Both the position numbers and the translations under genes were made by a program. From an uncultured Duncaniella sp. (lineage in GTDB: Bacteria; Bacteroidota; Bacteroidia; Bacteroidales; Muribaculaceae), in assembly GCA_910586665.1 (NCBI GenBank), contig CAJUIX010000021.1, forward strand, positions 1 through 58,999: DNA of 58,999 nucleotides. The letters are read 5' to 3'. The notes below the pieces were generated by a model. The model did no database searches. It was not told where the DNA came from and saw only the letters and a program-made list of their open reading frames with translations. This document shows positions 26,401 to 34,513 of the stretch, one piece after another (position 1 is the first letter of the stretch; every line of letters starts with the position of its first letter).

Positions 26401-26654
26401 TCGTGTTCGGTGTGCTTCCGATGCTCTTTGCGACAGGAGCCGGCGCCCAGTCCCGCGTAGCGCTTGGAACAGCGGTCGTCTTCGGTATGGCGATCAATGC
26501 GATAGTCGGCACACTGTTTGTACCGGGAACATGGGAGTTGCTTGAAAGATTCAGAGAAAGGTATCTGTCAAAACTATTTGCTTCATCAGACCAAATAGCA
26601 CCTTCTCCCGAGACTGATACCTCTCCAGAGGGGCAAAAGGATAAAAATGTATAG
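23463..26654 (+). CDS. HAE1-type RND multidrug efflux pump
   Basis: This 1063-residue AcrB-like protein has twelve transmembrane helices and two large periplasmic loops. It starts FSRFFIDRPIFATVLAI as is typical. The proton-relay acidic pair is intact in TM4 (AIAIVVDDAIVVVEDC, near 405-412), followed by the FIPTAFISGITGELY motif. The second half contains GLSAKNAILIVEYA and RFRPIMMTAFAF. The short C-terminal tail is polar. Substrates are probably amphipathic drugs, bile-type compounds or similar. It closes the operon, and a strong hairpin terminator follows at 26660. Confidence 0.96.
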   Translation: MFSRFFIDRPIFATVLAIIMVLIGLMTVKSLPVSQYPDITPPTVMVSAVYPGADAATVAEVVGVPIEEQINGVEGMMYMSSNSSDGSYNLTVTFENGTNLDDAAIKVQNRISLAEATLPTAVKEQGVSVMSEASNMLLFISLEGNDSGRYDALYLTNYAQLNIIDEISRIEGVGGAGAFGAGKYSMRIWLDPEKMRIYDLTPSDVSAKIRSQNLEVSAGSVGTPPVNSGVEFEFTLTSKGQLKTAEQFANIIIRTADNGGLLRLKDIARVELGSQDYSGVSHVSGKQAGLIGVQQLPGANALDVANRVKAKMEELSQYFPEGIHYNVILDTTSFVTASIDEVLVTFVETTLIVMLVILIFLQSWRAVIIPMIAIPVSLIATFAVMKLLGFSLNTLTLFGLVLAIAIVVDDAIVVVEDCARLVQEGKLTPRQSAEKAMVELQGPVIGEVLALLSVFIPTAFISGITGELYKQFALTIATSVAFSGFNALTFTPAMCALFLKKKSDPNPRFFLYKWFNKGYGAVLARYTKLIGHLLKRPFVAIGLYFLLCALAVWGFMKLPSSYIPQEDMGYFMTSIQLPTGASLDRTDKVVTELSKQIQGIDEVKDVISISGRSMMGGGSGGNMGSLFVVLKPWNERRGKSHDVNAVIAKVNEIAASYQEPIVFSINPPAIPGLGMTSGMEMQVLDINNLGATALQNVLSDMQAAAKKDKRLAQLTTQFQAGVPQYQINVDRDKAKLMGLALEDIYGTLAQFMGGSYVNDFVEFGRTYQVNISGDSQTRSTVEQIPSLTVRNANGEMVPFGSFCSIVPTMGQSSVNRYNMYNSASITGTPAQNVSSADAIQAMEEILKQTSGDRFAYAWTGEAYQETQSGTTITFVLLFAIIITILVLAAQYESWTDPIAVVISMPTAILGTVLGCIIMSQSISIYTQIGIILLLGLSAKNAILIVEYARDFRKSGQSILQAATDAGSIRFRPIMMTAFAFVFGVLPMLFATGAGAQSRVALGTAVVFGMAINAIVGTLFVPGTWELLERFRERYLSKLFASSDQIAPSPETDTSPEGQKDKNV

Positions 26655-26659
26655 TATCG

Positions 26660-26698
26660 AAGTCTGCAAATAGATGAAATTCATCTATTTGCAGACTT
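26660..26698 (+). terminator. Perfect hairpin terminator of the efflux operon
   Basis: A perfect inverted repeat of about 18 bases per arm (26660-26677 and 26681-26698) is followed by TATTTTTG. It starts 6 bases after the RND pump stop codon. It separates the pump operon from the TetR gene. Confidence 0.85.
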
Positions 26699-26751
26699 AT
26701 TTTTGTCTTTCACAGATTATAAAGTCTGCCAAAGGCATCGCAAAAATTCCA

Positions 26752-26786
26752 ATTGTAAGATTTTTAAGGATTTTTTTGTAACTTTG
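26752..26786 (+). promoter_or_regulatory. Promoter of the TetR gene
   Basis: ATTG (26752-26755) and TAACTTTG (26779-26786), spaced by 23 bases, fit the Bacteroidetes pattern with a slightly long spacer. The predicted start lies about 17 bases before the ATG at 26810. Confidence 0.5.
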
Positions 26787-26809
26787 CCGATGAAATGATA
26801 TTATGATCA

Positions 26810-27415
26810 ATGACAATGGCGTCAAAGACTCGTGAAAGACTTTTGGACGTTGCTCGCCAGCTCTTTGCCAGCAATGGTGTTGAACGGACGACAATGAATG
26901 ATATTGCCACTGCCTCCGACAAGGGGCGGCGCACTATCTATACCTATTTTAAAAATAAAAAGGAGATTTACGAGGCTGTCATTGAACGCGAGAGCGAGGC
27001 AATCGTTCTGAAACTCAGGGCTGTCGTCACTTCAGATCTGCCACCCGATGAAAAACTCCGCAGCTTTCTCGAAGCACGGTTCGACATCGTGGAAGAAACT
27101 ATCAAGGCTTCAGCCACAAGCCAGATTCTCTCATATATAACCCTCGACTACAAGCGTCTCGAGCGTATCCGCACACTTGCCGTCGCCAAGGAGCAGATAC
27201 TTATCAGTACGATGATAAGGGAAGGTGTGGCCAAGGGGGTGTTTGACCCTGTGCAATCGGCCTTGCTTCCCGGTGTCTATCAGATGATATTCCAGGGGTT
27301 TGATTACTGCCACTTGCAAGGCATGTTCTCACAGTTCAACATGACAGCGGAGGAGATACGGTCATCGGTCATTGATTTTCTCATTAATACAATCATAATT
27401 AAACCAACATTATAG
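26810..27415 (+). CDS. TetR/AcrR family regulator
   Basis: This 201-residue protein has an N-terminal TetR helix-turn-helix (about 5-55; RERLLDVARQLFASNGVERT and IATASDKGRRTIYTYFKNK). A helical ligand-binding domain with no clear subfamily signature follows. TetR regulators next to RND pumps usually repress them, and that is the likely role. Unusually, this one lies downstream of the pump on the same strand with its own promoter, not divergently upstream. It could instead control the fabG gene 25 bases further on. ATG at 26810 or the next in-frame ATG two codons later are equally possible starts. Confidence 0.88.
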   Translation: MTMASKTRERLLDVARQLFASNGVERTTMNDIATASDKGRRTIYTYFKNKKEIYEAVIERESEAIVLKLRAVVTSDLPPDEKLRSFLEARFDIVEETIKASATSQILSYITLDYKRLERIRTLAVAKEQILISTMIREGVAKGVFDPVQSALLPGVYQMIFQGFDYCHLQGMFSQFNMTAEEIRSSVIDFLINTIIIKPTL

Positions 27416-27440
27416 TTTACTCTAACAACGACTATTAAAA

Positions 27441-28187
27441 ATGAAATTACTTGAAGGAAAAGTAGCGCTCATCACCGGCGCCGCTCGTGGAATCGGCAAG
27501 AGCATTGCCCTCAAATTTGCCCAGGAAGGTGCTGATATCGCTTTCACCGATCTCAATCGCGACGAGAACATGGAAGCAACCGAGAAAGAACTCGAAGCTT
27601 TAGGAGTAAAAGCCAAAGGATATGCCTCAAACGCAGCTGACTTCGCTCAGACAGAGGCTGTTGTCGGCCAAATAAAGGAAGACTTCGGCCACATTGACAT
27701 CCTCGTGAACAATGCAGGTATCACCAAGGACGGCCTCATGATGCGTATGACAGAGGCTCAGTGGGATGCCGTTATCGCAGTCAACCTCAAGAGCGCGTTC
27801 AACTTCATCCACGCCATACTCCCAATCATGATGCGCCAGCGCAACGGCTCAATCATCAACATGGCCTCCGTCGTAGGCGTACACGGCAACGCAGGCCAGG
27901 CAAACTATGCCGCATCTAAGGCCGGTCTTATCGCTCTCGCCAAGAGCATCGCCCAGGAAGTCGGTTCACGCGGCATCCGTGCCAATGCAATCGCCCCCGG
28001 TTTCATCGAGACAGCCATGACTGCCGCCCTTCCCGAAGAGGTTAGAAAAGAGTGGGCACAGAAAATACCCCTGCGCCGTGCCGGCCAGGTTGAGGATATT
28101 GCCAACGTCGCCACTTTCCTTGCGTCGGATATGTCGAGCTATGTATCCGGCCAGGTTATCCAGGTCGACGGCGGCATGAACATGTAA
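27441..28187 (+). CDS. fabG: 3-oxoacyl-ACP reductase FabG
   Basis: FabG reduces 3-oxoacyl-ACP with NADPH in fatty-acid elongation. The 248-residue length is usual. The Rossmann motif GAARGIGKS (near 13-21), NNAG (near 89), the catalytic Ser in NMASVVG (near 141), YAASKAG with catalytic Tyr and Lys (near 155-161) and the C-terminal VDGGMNM are all present. It follows the TetR gene by 25 bases and ends before a hairpin terminator. The sequence favours FabG over other short-chain dehydrogenases. Confidence 0.94.
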   Translation: MKLLEGKVALITGAARGIGKSIALKFAQEGADIAFTDLNRDENMEATEKELEALGVKAKGYASNAADFAQTEAVVGQIKEDFGHIDILVNNAGITKDGLMMRMTEAQWDAVIAVNLKSAFNFIHAILPIMMRQRNGSIINMASVVGVHGNAGQANYAASKAGLIALAKSIAQEVGSRGIRANAIAPGFIETAMTAALPEEVRKEWAQKIPLRRAGQVEDIANVATFLASDMSSYVSGQVIQVDGGMNM

Positions 28188-28205
28188 TAAGCCATCAACG
28201 TTTTT

Positions 28206-28243
28206 GACATAGGGGGAGAAGGCATCCCCACTCCCCCTATGTC
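28206..28243 (+). terminator. Hairpin terminator after fabG
   Basis: A perfect 13-base inverted repeat (28206-28218 with 28231-28243, 12-base loop) rich in G/C lies 19 bases after the fabG stop and before the DUF4290 gene. Only a short T stretch follows. Confidence 0.7.
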
Positions 28244-28269
28244 CTTATAAAATCCAATCTGCAAAACCG

Positions 28270-28860
28270 ATGCTGACCTACAACACCCAACTCAAGCGAC
28301 TCATCCTGCCTGAATACGGACGCAACATACACCAAATGGTCGACCACTGCCTGACTATCGAGGACAGGGACGAGCGCACCCGTTGCGCCTACTCGATAAT
28401 AAACAGCATGGCAAAACTGTTTCCCAAAATCAAAGAAGAAGAGAACTACCAACAAAAGCTCTGGGACCACCTCGCCATAATGAGCGACTTCAAGCTTGAT
28501 ATTGACTTCCCTGTGGAGACTGTCAAGGCCGACAAACTGAATTCACGCCCTGACAAAGTTCCATATACATCCGAGCATATCAGATACCGTCACTACGGAA
28601 AAGATGTCGAGCTGATGATTCACAAAGCTATGAGCATGGAACTTGGCCCGGAGCGCGACGACCTGGTTTTGCTGATTGCCAACCACATGAAGAAGCTTCT
28701 TACAGGAGCCAACGCTGACGGAGCCGATGATGCGAAGATATTCAAAGACCTCGCAGAATACTCCCACGGCGAACTGCGCCTCGACCCGCAGACTACACGC
28801 CTGCATGAATTCAAAATTGTGGCTCCTGCCAACAACGGCAAGAAGAAAAAGAAAAGATAG
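28270..28860 (+). CDS. DUF4290 family protein
   Basis: This 196-residue Bacteroidetes protein starts MLTYNTQLKRLILPEYGRNI and has the family core MVDHCLTIEDRDERTRCAYSI (cited by parts) and QKLWDHLAIMSDF. It is cytoplasmic and helical and ends in a lysine-rich tail (KKKKKR). Function is unknown. In Bacteroides the family is usually found just upstream of murA and rimM. Here rimM follows after 38 bases with no murA between them. Confidence 0.87.
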   Translation: MLTYNTQLKRLILPEYGRNIHQMVDHCLTIEDRDERTRCAYSIINSMAKLFPKIKEEENYQQKLWDHLAIMSDFKLDIDFPVETVKADKLNSRPDKVPYTSEHIRYRHYGKDVELMIHKAMSMELGPERDDLVLLIANHMKKLLTGANADGADDAKIFKDLAEYSHGELRLDPQTTRLHEFKIVAPANNGKKKKKR

Positions 28861-28898
28861 AAGCCTCATCTCCTCGTAACACCTCCAAAACCAGCATC

Positions 28899-29438
28899 GT
28901 GATAAAGTTATCAGAAATAGCCGAAGCCGGACACTTCAATAAGACCCACGGTATCAAAGGTGAGATTTCAGCCACGCTCGACATAGATATAGACCCGGGC
29001 GAGGTGAAGTGTCTCATTGTTCCTGTCGAAGGGATATTTGTGCCGTTCTTTATTGATTCATGGCGTCCGAAGACTGCTGACACCTGCCTGCTCCTGCTTG
29101 ACGGTATTGACTCCGAAGTCAAAGCCCAGCAGTTTGTCAACAAGCGCTTCTATATACTACGCTCCGACATACCCGAAGAGGAGGGTGACCACGAGGACGA
29201 GGATGGGCTATATGCTTCCGACCTGATAGGCTACCAGGTGATTGATGAATCGCTCGGGCATATAGGTGTAATCGCTGAGATAAACGACTCTACTGAAAAT
29301 GTGCTCTTCATTATCAACACCGATGCCGGCGAAGAAATCTTTATGCCGGTTGCCGATGAGTACATAGTAGAAATCGACAATGACAACGATACTATAGTAA
29401 CCAATTTGCCCGAAGGGCTCATAAACCTTAACACATAA
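28899..29438 (+). CDS. rimM: Ribosome maturation factor RimM
   Basis: RimM binds S19 and the 30S head during 16S rRNA maturation. The 179-residue length fits. The N-terminal domain has AGHFNKTHGIKGEISATL, and the PRC-barrel C-terminal domain has LIGYQVIDESLGHIGVI and EEIFMPVADEYI. The start is GTG at 28899; no earlier in-frame ATG exists after the DUF4290 stop. An acidic insert (EEEGDHEDEDG near 93) separates the domains. It is followed 12 bases later by a small acidic protein gene. Confidence 0.93.
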   Translation: MIKLSEIAEAGHFNKTHGIKGEISATLDIDIDPGEVKCLIVPVEGIFVPFFIDSWRPKTADTCLLLLDGIDSEVKAQQFVNKRFYILRSDIPEEEGDHEDEDGLYASDLIGYQVIDESLGHIGVIAEINDSTENVLFIINTDAGEEIFMPVADEYIVEIDNDNDTIVTNLPEGLINLNT

Positions 29439-29449
29439 TACTGACTGCA

Positions 29450-29755
29450 ATGAAAGAATTTGAAGAAAAAGAAGCTATAAAAGCAATGCGCGCCATACTC
29501 AGCGAGGAGAGCTCCAAGCTGTACGATGACGACGAACTGCTCAACATCATAGATATTATCTGGGACTGGTATGACGACCAGGGCCTGCTCGACATAGACA
29601 CCGAGGCTGATGACGAAGAGGTGAATACCGAAGCGCTCATCAAGCATGTCGGAAAGATGCTCTCGAAGGACACTGACTCACCTGTAAAGCGTGAGGATGT
29701 CGAACCACTCGTCATGGCCGAACTGAGATATGAACAGTCACTCGACGAGTTCTGA
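29450..29755 (+). CDS. Small acidic conserved hypothetical protein
   Basis: This 101-residue, very acidic helical protein has the motif LYDDDELLNIIDIIWDWYDDQG in its middle (given by parts) and a likely second helix near VEPLVMAELRYEQSL. It has no signal or membrane segment. I recognise it as a type common in Bacteroidales near rimM but cannot assign a function. Spacing of 12 bases from rimM makes cotranscription likely. Confidence 0.7.
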   Translation: MKEFEEKEAIKAMRAILSEESSKLYDDDELLNIIDIIWDWYDDQGLLDIDTEADDEEVNTEALIKHVGKMLSKDTDSPVKREDVEPLVMAELRYEQSLDEF

Positions 29756-29793
29756 TACTACAGCGACCTTATTTCCCACTAAACGAAAGTAAC

Positions 29794-30432
29794 ATGAAAC
29801 GAATCCTTTTAGCTTCGCTTGCGGCGCTAACGATTGGTTTTACCGGTCTGAAGGCAGCTAATGATGACAAGGATCCCTATCTGGGATACGACGAGACCGT
29901 CTATATGGACATGGAGCTGGAGGATAATCTGAAGGCACCTGCCGTCGGGAAGTCAGAACACGCGGCTGTAAAGGCATATATGACGCGTCTTGGCCGCGAC
30001 CTTGCCAAACGCAACTATATAGTCGACCTTATGAGAGATGACGAGGTCCTTCTCGTCACTCTTCCCACTGACGACCTCTTTCTCCCCAACGATACACTTC
30101 TCTCCCCCTCCGCACCCGGAAAACTCGCCCCGATTGTGGCGCTGTTCAACGACCCCTTCATGTTTAAAATGGTCTATGCCGTACACACTGACAATACCGG
30201 CTCACCGACCTACAACATGCGCCTCTCTCATGAAAGAAACAATTCCGTCTATGACTGGATGCTCGACAATGTGAACGAGGATGTGATTGTAATCCCCTAC
30301 GAGTTCGGCGACACCGACCCTATCGGTTCCAATGGCTCACGCCAAGGCCGACACGACAATCGCCGTCTTGAAATATTCCTCATTCCCGGGCCGAAGATGA
30401 TTAGTCTCGCCCAAAAAGGGATGCTTAAATGA
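29794..30432 (+). CDS. OmpA-like domain envelope protein
   Basis: This 212-residue protein has a signal peptide (about 1-21). A C-terminal OmpA-like fold (about 70-200) is suggested by LAPIVALFNDPFMFKMVYAVHTDNTGS, NMRLSHERNNSVYDWML and the RRLEIFLIPG end (each shortened here by family pattern). OmpA domains bind the peptide of peptidoglycan. The usual NxxLSxxRA motif reads NMRLSHERN, so the fold is likely but diverged. It probably lies in the periplasm and lacks a beta barrel. Confidence 0.75.
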   Translation: MKRILLASLAALTIGFTGLKAANDDKDPYLGYDETVYMDMELEDNLKAPAVGKSEHAAVKAYMTRLGRDLAKRNYIVDLMRDDEVLLVTLPTDDLFLPNDTLLSPSAPGKLAPIVALFNDPFMFKMVYAVHTDNTGSPTYNMRLSHERNNSVYDWMLDNVNEDVIVIPYEFGDTDPIGSNGSRQGRHDNRRLEIFLIPGPKMISLAQKGMLK

Positions 30433-30462
30433 ATTGTCGAGACATAAAAATTCGTAATTTTG
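30433..30462 (+). promoter_or_regulatory. proS promoter
   Basis: ATTG (30433-30436), 18 bases, then TAATTTTG (30455-30462) are close to the Bacteroidetes consensus. The predicted start lies about 50 bases before the proS ATG. The -33 element begins right at the end of the OmpA-like gene. Confidence 0.6.
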
Positions 30463-30517
30463 CACCCTTTTCAAATATAAGTATTATCACAAAACATCAA
30501 GAATAAATTTCTATACA

Positions 30518-31999
30518 ATGGCAAAGGAACTTAAAGATCTGACCAAGCGCAGTGAGAACTACTCGCAATGGTATAATGAATTGGTTGTTAAAGCAGATCT
30601 CGCCGAGCAGTCCGCAGTGCGCGGATGTATGGTCATCAAGCCTTACGGCTATGCAATCTGGGAAAAGATGCAGCATGAGCTTGACCGCATGTTCAAAGAG
30701 ACAGGTGTCCAGAACGCTTATTTCCCCCTACTTATACCAAAGTCATTTCTTTGCCGCGAGGCCGAGCACGTCGAAGGCTTTGCCAAGGAGTGTGCAGTCG
30801 TCACGCACTACCGTCTGAAAAACGACCCCAACGGCTCGGGAGTCATTGTCGATCCCGAAGCACGTCTGGAGGAGGAACTGATTGTCCGTCCGACTTCCGA
30901 GACCATTATTTGGGGCACATATAAGAACTGGATTCACAGTTATCGTGACCTCCCTGTGCTCTGCAACCAGTGGGCCAACGTAATGCGCTGGGAAATGCGT
31001 ACCCGTATGTTCCTCCGCACAGCCGAATTCCTTTGGCAGGAGGGACACTGCGCACATGCGACTGCTGAGGAATCGGAGCAACGCACAGTGCAGATGATTA
31101 ACCTATATGCCCAATTTGCCCGTGACTACATGGCTATGCCTGTAATCATCGGTGTCAAGACAGCCAACGAGCGATTCGCCGGCGCACTCAACACCTACAC
31201 AATCGAGGCAATGATGCAGGACGGCAAGGCTCTCCAGGCAGGTACAAGCCACAACCTCGGTCAGAACTTTGCCAAGGCATTTGACGTAACATTTGTCAAC
31301 AAGGAGAACAAGCCCGAGTATGTCTGGGCCAACTCATGGGGCGTGTCGACCCGACTCATGGGAGCGCTTATCATGACTCACTCCGACGACAACGGCCTCG
31401 TGCTCCCTCCACACCTCGCCCCTATCCAGGTGGTCATCGTCCCGATTTACAAAAACAGCGAGCAGCTTGCTAAGATATCCACCAAGGTTAACCCCATTGT
31501 AAGCGAGCTTCGCGCTCTCGGCATCAGCGTCAAATATGATGACTCAGAAAACAAGCGCCCCGGATTCAAATTTGCAGACTATGAATTAAAGGGTGTGCCT
31601 GTACGCCTCGCAATAGGTGCACGCGACATCGAGAACGGCACCGTAGAAGTGATGCGCCGTGATACTCTCGAAAAACATGTCGCTCCTCTCGAAGGCATTG
31701 CAGGATATGTCAAGGATCTCCTTGAAGACATCCAGCTCAACATCTTCCAAAAGGCTCTCCTGCACCGCGATTCGCTCATGAAGACCGTCGATACATATGA
31801 GGAGTTCAAGAAGGAAATTGAAAAGGGCGGCTTTATACTCGCCCATTGGGACGGAACCACCGAAACCGAGGAAAAAATCAAGGAGGAAACAAAGGCCACA
31901 ATCCGCTGCATCCCTCTCGACGGCGACGATACCCCCGGCGTATGTATGGTGACAGGCAAGCCCTCTGCACGCCGTGTAATCTTTGCACGCAACTATTAA
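30518..31999 (+). CDS. proS: Prolyl-tRNA synthetase, archaeal/eukaryotic type
   Basis: ProS charges tRNA-Pro. The 493-residue length and C-terminal Tyr ending (ARNY) mark the ProS type without an editing insertion, which is normal for Bacteroidetes. Class II motifs are visible: motif 2 around MRWEMRTRMFLRTAEFLWQEGH (given by parts, near 150-175), the TSETIIW proline pocket (near 127), motif 3 near WGVSTRLMGALIMTHSD, and the anticodon-binding domain after residue 300. It is transcribed from its own promoter and probably leads into the membrane protein gene. Confidence 0.96.
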   Translation: MAKELKDLTKRSENYSQWYNELVVKADLAEQSAVRGCMVIKPYGYAIWEKMQHELDRMFKETGVQNAYFPLLIPKSFLCREAEHVEGFAKECAVVTHYRLKNDPNGSGVIVDPEARLEEELIVRPTSETIIWGTYKNWIHSYRDLPVLCNQWANVMRWEMRTRMFLRTAEFLWQEGHCAHATAEESEQRTVQMINLYAQFARDYMAMPVIIGVKTANERFAGALNTYTIEAMMQDGKALQAGTSHNLGQNFAKAFDVTFVNKENKPEYVWANSWGVSTRLMGALIMTHSDDNGLVLPPHLAPIQVVIVPIYKNSEQLAKISTKVNPIVSELRALGISVKYDDSENKRPGFKFADYELKGVPVRLAIGARDIENGTVEVMRRDTLEKHVAPLEGIAGYVKDLLEDIQLNIFQKALLHRDSLMKTVDTYEEFKKEIEKGGFILAHWDGTTETEEKIKEETKATIRCIPLDGDDTPGVCMVTGKPSARRVIFARNY

Positions 32000-32072
32000 T
32001 CGCGTCTCTCGACTGATTATATCCCAATCATACTCATCCTCCTCTCTCTTCATTCCCACAACCCCACTGTTC

Positions 32073-33695
32073 ATGATAAAGGCACGCAGCCCGAGGATGG
32101 CAGATGCGGCAACAATGCCGGTTCTGCTTCTTGGGATTATAATTCCTTTGCTTACTCTTCATCTCGGTTTTTACCCCTGGAAAGATGAGGAGTATCAAAT
32201 CATGTGCATCAACGATTATCAGAACACACCGCTTGCAGCCTTTACAATGTATATCGGGCATCTGTGGGCACAATATATCGGTGGAGACAATTTTATGTCA
32301 TACCGCTATCTCGCCTACATTTGCAACACGCTCAGCATTGCCCTTCCATGCTGGTATTTTTACCGCAGACGCCGACAGCTGCTAACCTCTGCTATACTGT
32401 TTCTGATATTGCAGCTCTGCATCTCTCTTTTCGGGCTTTTTTCATTCGAGTGGGATACGACGACACATCTTTTCCTGACTATCGGCTGCCTGACAGCTGT
32501 CACCTACATACAGAAACCGGGACATGGGAAAATACTTGCACTCGGAGTCATATCTTCATGCGCTATATTTTCACGAATCCCCAATATAGCCATAGTCCCT
32601 GTCGTTGTGTTGCTGATAGCTTTCGTGCGGAGAAACTTTGCAGTTAGTGTAAAGGACATTGCAATCTACTTGGGTAGTCTTGCAGTCTCGGCTATCGCGA
32701 TTATCTTGCTTGTGTGGGGTGACTTCGCCGCTTTCAAAGCCGCATGGTTGCCGGAAAACTACATCACGGGACATAGCTCGATAAGCGATGTGCTTTTCTT
32801 ACAGTTATGGAGCCGCTACCCGGTATCTATGCGCTATTTCTTCATGTGGGGAGGTATTTTTTCCATGATATTTTTCCTAAACATATCCGGCATCAGCAAA
32901 GTATGGAAATATGCTTCACTCGGAGTCATAACATTTCTTGTCACGGCTCTATGGCTTGTCATACGCATTACGTCCAATGACAACAACTCATATCCAATCG
33001 ACATTTTTTATTTCTCAACGGCTTTAGTCACAGCCTACGCTATAATAAAGCATAGCGAGGTCAGATATTCTATTCTCGTAAGTTTCACGCTTTTGGCTTT
33101 TGCCTTAGTTTCTTACGTCGGCTCGGACTGCGGACTCAGCAAAATATTATGTATGCCGCTAATGCCGATAGCTTTGGATGAATTGTATCGCTATAAATCA
33201 CACAGCCTGAATGAATTTTATCTCACGCTTGCCATTGTAGTCGGAATCTGCTATCTCCCTCTCAGGCTGAAAAATCCCTGGACGAAAGAATGGATTAACC
33301 ACTATGATGCCGAATATATCGGAATCGAGCGGCTCAAAGGGATAAAACATTCGCAGGAAACAGTCGAGGCCAGAACAAAAATATATAACTGGGCGTTGCC
33401 AATAGAGCGAAGCGGCCAAAAGATTCTTTTCATCGGCCAAGACCGATATATGTTTGATTACATCCTCGGACATGAGGCTGACGACATTGACCGCTATCCC
33501 GTACAGCGCTATCACGATGACAACAAGTTTGAGAATGTCGAGGAGCGGATGTATGACATGGCCGATAGTTTCGACTATATCTATCTCGGATACCGTTTCA
33601 ATGACTCAGATATTGATAAAATTTCAAATAAATTAGCTGCTAAAGGTTTTTATTTGTATCTTAGCGACACAGATTATTCCATTTGGAGAAAATGA
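32073..33695 (+). CDS. Polytopic GT-C-like membrane protein
   Basis: This roughly 540-residue protein has about 9-11 hydrophobic helices in its first 400 residues, then a soluble C-terminal part of about 130 residues. An acidic motif just after the first helix (YPWKDEEYQ) recalls the catalytic aspartate in the first loop of GT-C glycosyltransferases that use polyprenyl-phosphate sugars. The next gene encodes a GtrB-type enzyme that makes such donors. I use ATG at 32073; the frame extends back to a TTG at 31983 inside proS, but that extension is polar and unlike a membrane start. It overlaps the GtrB gene by 4 bases (ATGA). The acceptor is unknown. Confidence 0.65.
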   Translation: MIKARSPRMADAATMPVLLLGIIIPLLTLHLGFYPWKDEEYQIMCINDYQNTPLAAFTMYIGHLWAQYIGGDNFMSYRYLAYICNTLSIALPCWYFYRRRRQLLTSAILFLILQLCISLFGLFSFEWDTTTHLFLTIGCLTAVTYIQKPGHGKILALGVISSCAIFSRIPNIAIVPVVVLLIAFVRRNFAVSVKDIAIYLGSLAVSAIAIILLVWGDFAAFKAAWLPENYITGHSSISDVLFLQLWSRYPVSMRYFFMWGGIFSMIFFLNISGISKVWKYASLGVITFLVTALWLVIRITSNDNNSYPIDIFYFSTALVTAYAIIKHSEVRYSILVSFTLLAFALVSYVGSDCGLSKILCMPLMPIALDELYRYKSHSLNEFYLTLAIVVGICYLPLRLKNPWTKEWINHYDAEYIGIERLKGIKHSQETVEARTKIYNWALPIERSGQKILFIGQDRYMFDYILGHEADDIDRYPVQRYHDDNKFENVEERMYDMADSFDYIYLGYRFNDSDIDKISNKLAAKGFYLYLSDTDYSIWRK

Positions 33696-34513
33696 AAGTC
33701 CCACGCATAGCCATAGTCATCCCTTGCTATAACGAGGAAGCCGTGCTCCCCCAGTCGGTCGAGCGCCTTCTCGCCATTCTTGACAGAATGGTCGGGAAAG
33801 GAGAGGTAACGCCTGACAGCTACATACTCTGCTGTGACGATGGCAGCAAAGATCGGACCTGGGAGCTAATCAAGACTCTCAACCAAGCGGACAATCGCGT
33901 CAAAGGAATATCCCTCGCTCATAACCGAGGCCATCAGAACGCACTTTTTGCCGGATTGATGACCGTGAAGGGAAAGTGTGACGCGGCCATATCAATTGAT
34001 GCCGACTTGCAGGACGACCCTGACGCAATCGAGGTCATGGTCGACAAGTTTAGCTCAGGAGAGGAAATTGTCTACGGCGTAAGGATGAAACGCGACACCG
34101 ACACATGGTTCAAGCGCAATACCGCACGCTCATTCTATAAGCTACAACGAAATATGGGTATAGAGGTTGTGGATGACCACGCCGATTTCCGACTTATGAG
34201 TGCCAAGGCCCTCGACCTGCTTGCTGAGTATGGAGAATCCAACCTCTATCTGCGTGGCATAATTCCACAAATCGGCCTTAGCAGCGGTATCGTTGCCTAC
34301 GATAGAAAATCGCGCATGGCCGGAGAATCGAAATATCCCCTTTCAAAGATGCTGGCTTTCTCTATAGACGGCATCACTTCATTCTCCTCACGCCCGATGC
34401 GACTGGTATTCTTCACGGGTCTGGCATTTCTTATTTTAGATGTAATTGTGGCTATATATGTCATTGCATCAATATTTTTTCAGACAGCCTCGAAGCTGGC
34501 TGGGCGTCATTGA
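33692..34513 (+). CDS. GtrB/DPM1-type polyprenyl-phosphate glycosyltransferase, C-terminus frameshifted
   Basis: The GT2 catalytic domain is intact: VIPCYNEEAVLPQSV near the start, LCCDDGSKDRTW, ISIDADLQDDPDAI with the DxD-type motif (near 110) and VYGVRMKRDTDTWF. The first C-terminal membrane helix follows (MRLVFFTGLAFLILDVIVAI, near 232-251). The protein then ends early: after IASIFF the frame reads QTASKLAGRH and stops, 273 residues in total. The missing second helix and tail continue in the -1 frame to 34644. ATG at 33692 overlaps the previous stop as ATGA and has GGAG just upstream. The enzyme is expected to load a sugar on polyprenyl phosphate for the GT-C-like neighbour. Confidence 0.9.
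   Translation: MKVPRIAIVIPCYNEEAVLPQSVERLLAILDRMVGKGEVTPDSYILCCDDGSKDRTWELIKTLNQADNRVKGISLAHNRGHQNALFAGLMTVKGKCDAAISIDADLQDDPDAIEVMVDKFSSGEEIVYGVRMKRDTDTWFKRNTARSFYKLQRNMGIEVVDDHADFRLMSAKALDLLAEYGESNLYLRGIIPQIGLSSGIVAYDRKSRMAGESKYPLSKMLAFSIDGITSFSSRPMRLVFFTGLAFLILDVIVAIYVIASIFFQTASKLAGRH
34475..34480 (+). other. T6 run at the frameshift site of the glycosyltransferase
   Basis: The zero frame reads ATA TTT TTT CAG. Adding one T, or slipping back by one base on the A TTT TTT heptamer (34474-34480), gives ATA TTT TTT TCA GAC and restores the family C-terminus. A small GC-rich stem (34485-34489 with 34498-34502) lies 4 bases after the run. Confidence 0.8.

Noticed and set aside
31983..32072. Upstream extension of the GT-C-like protein into proS
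   Set aside because: The extra 30 residues are polar and start with TTG inside proS; ATG at 32073 begins right before the first membrane helix.
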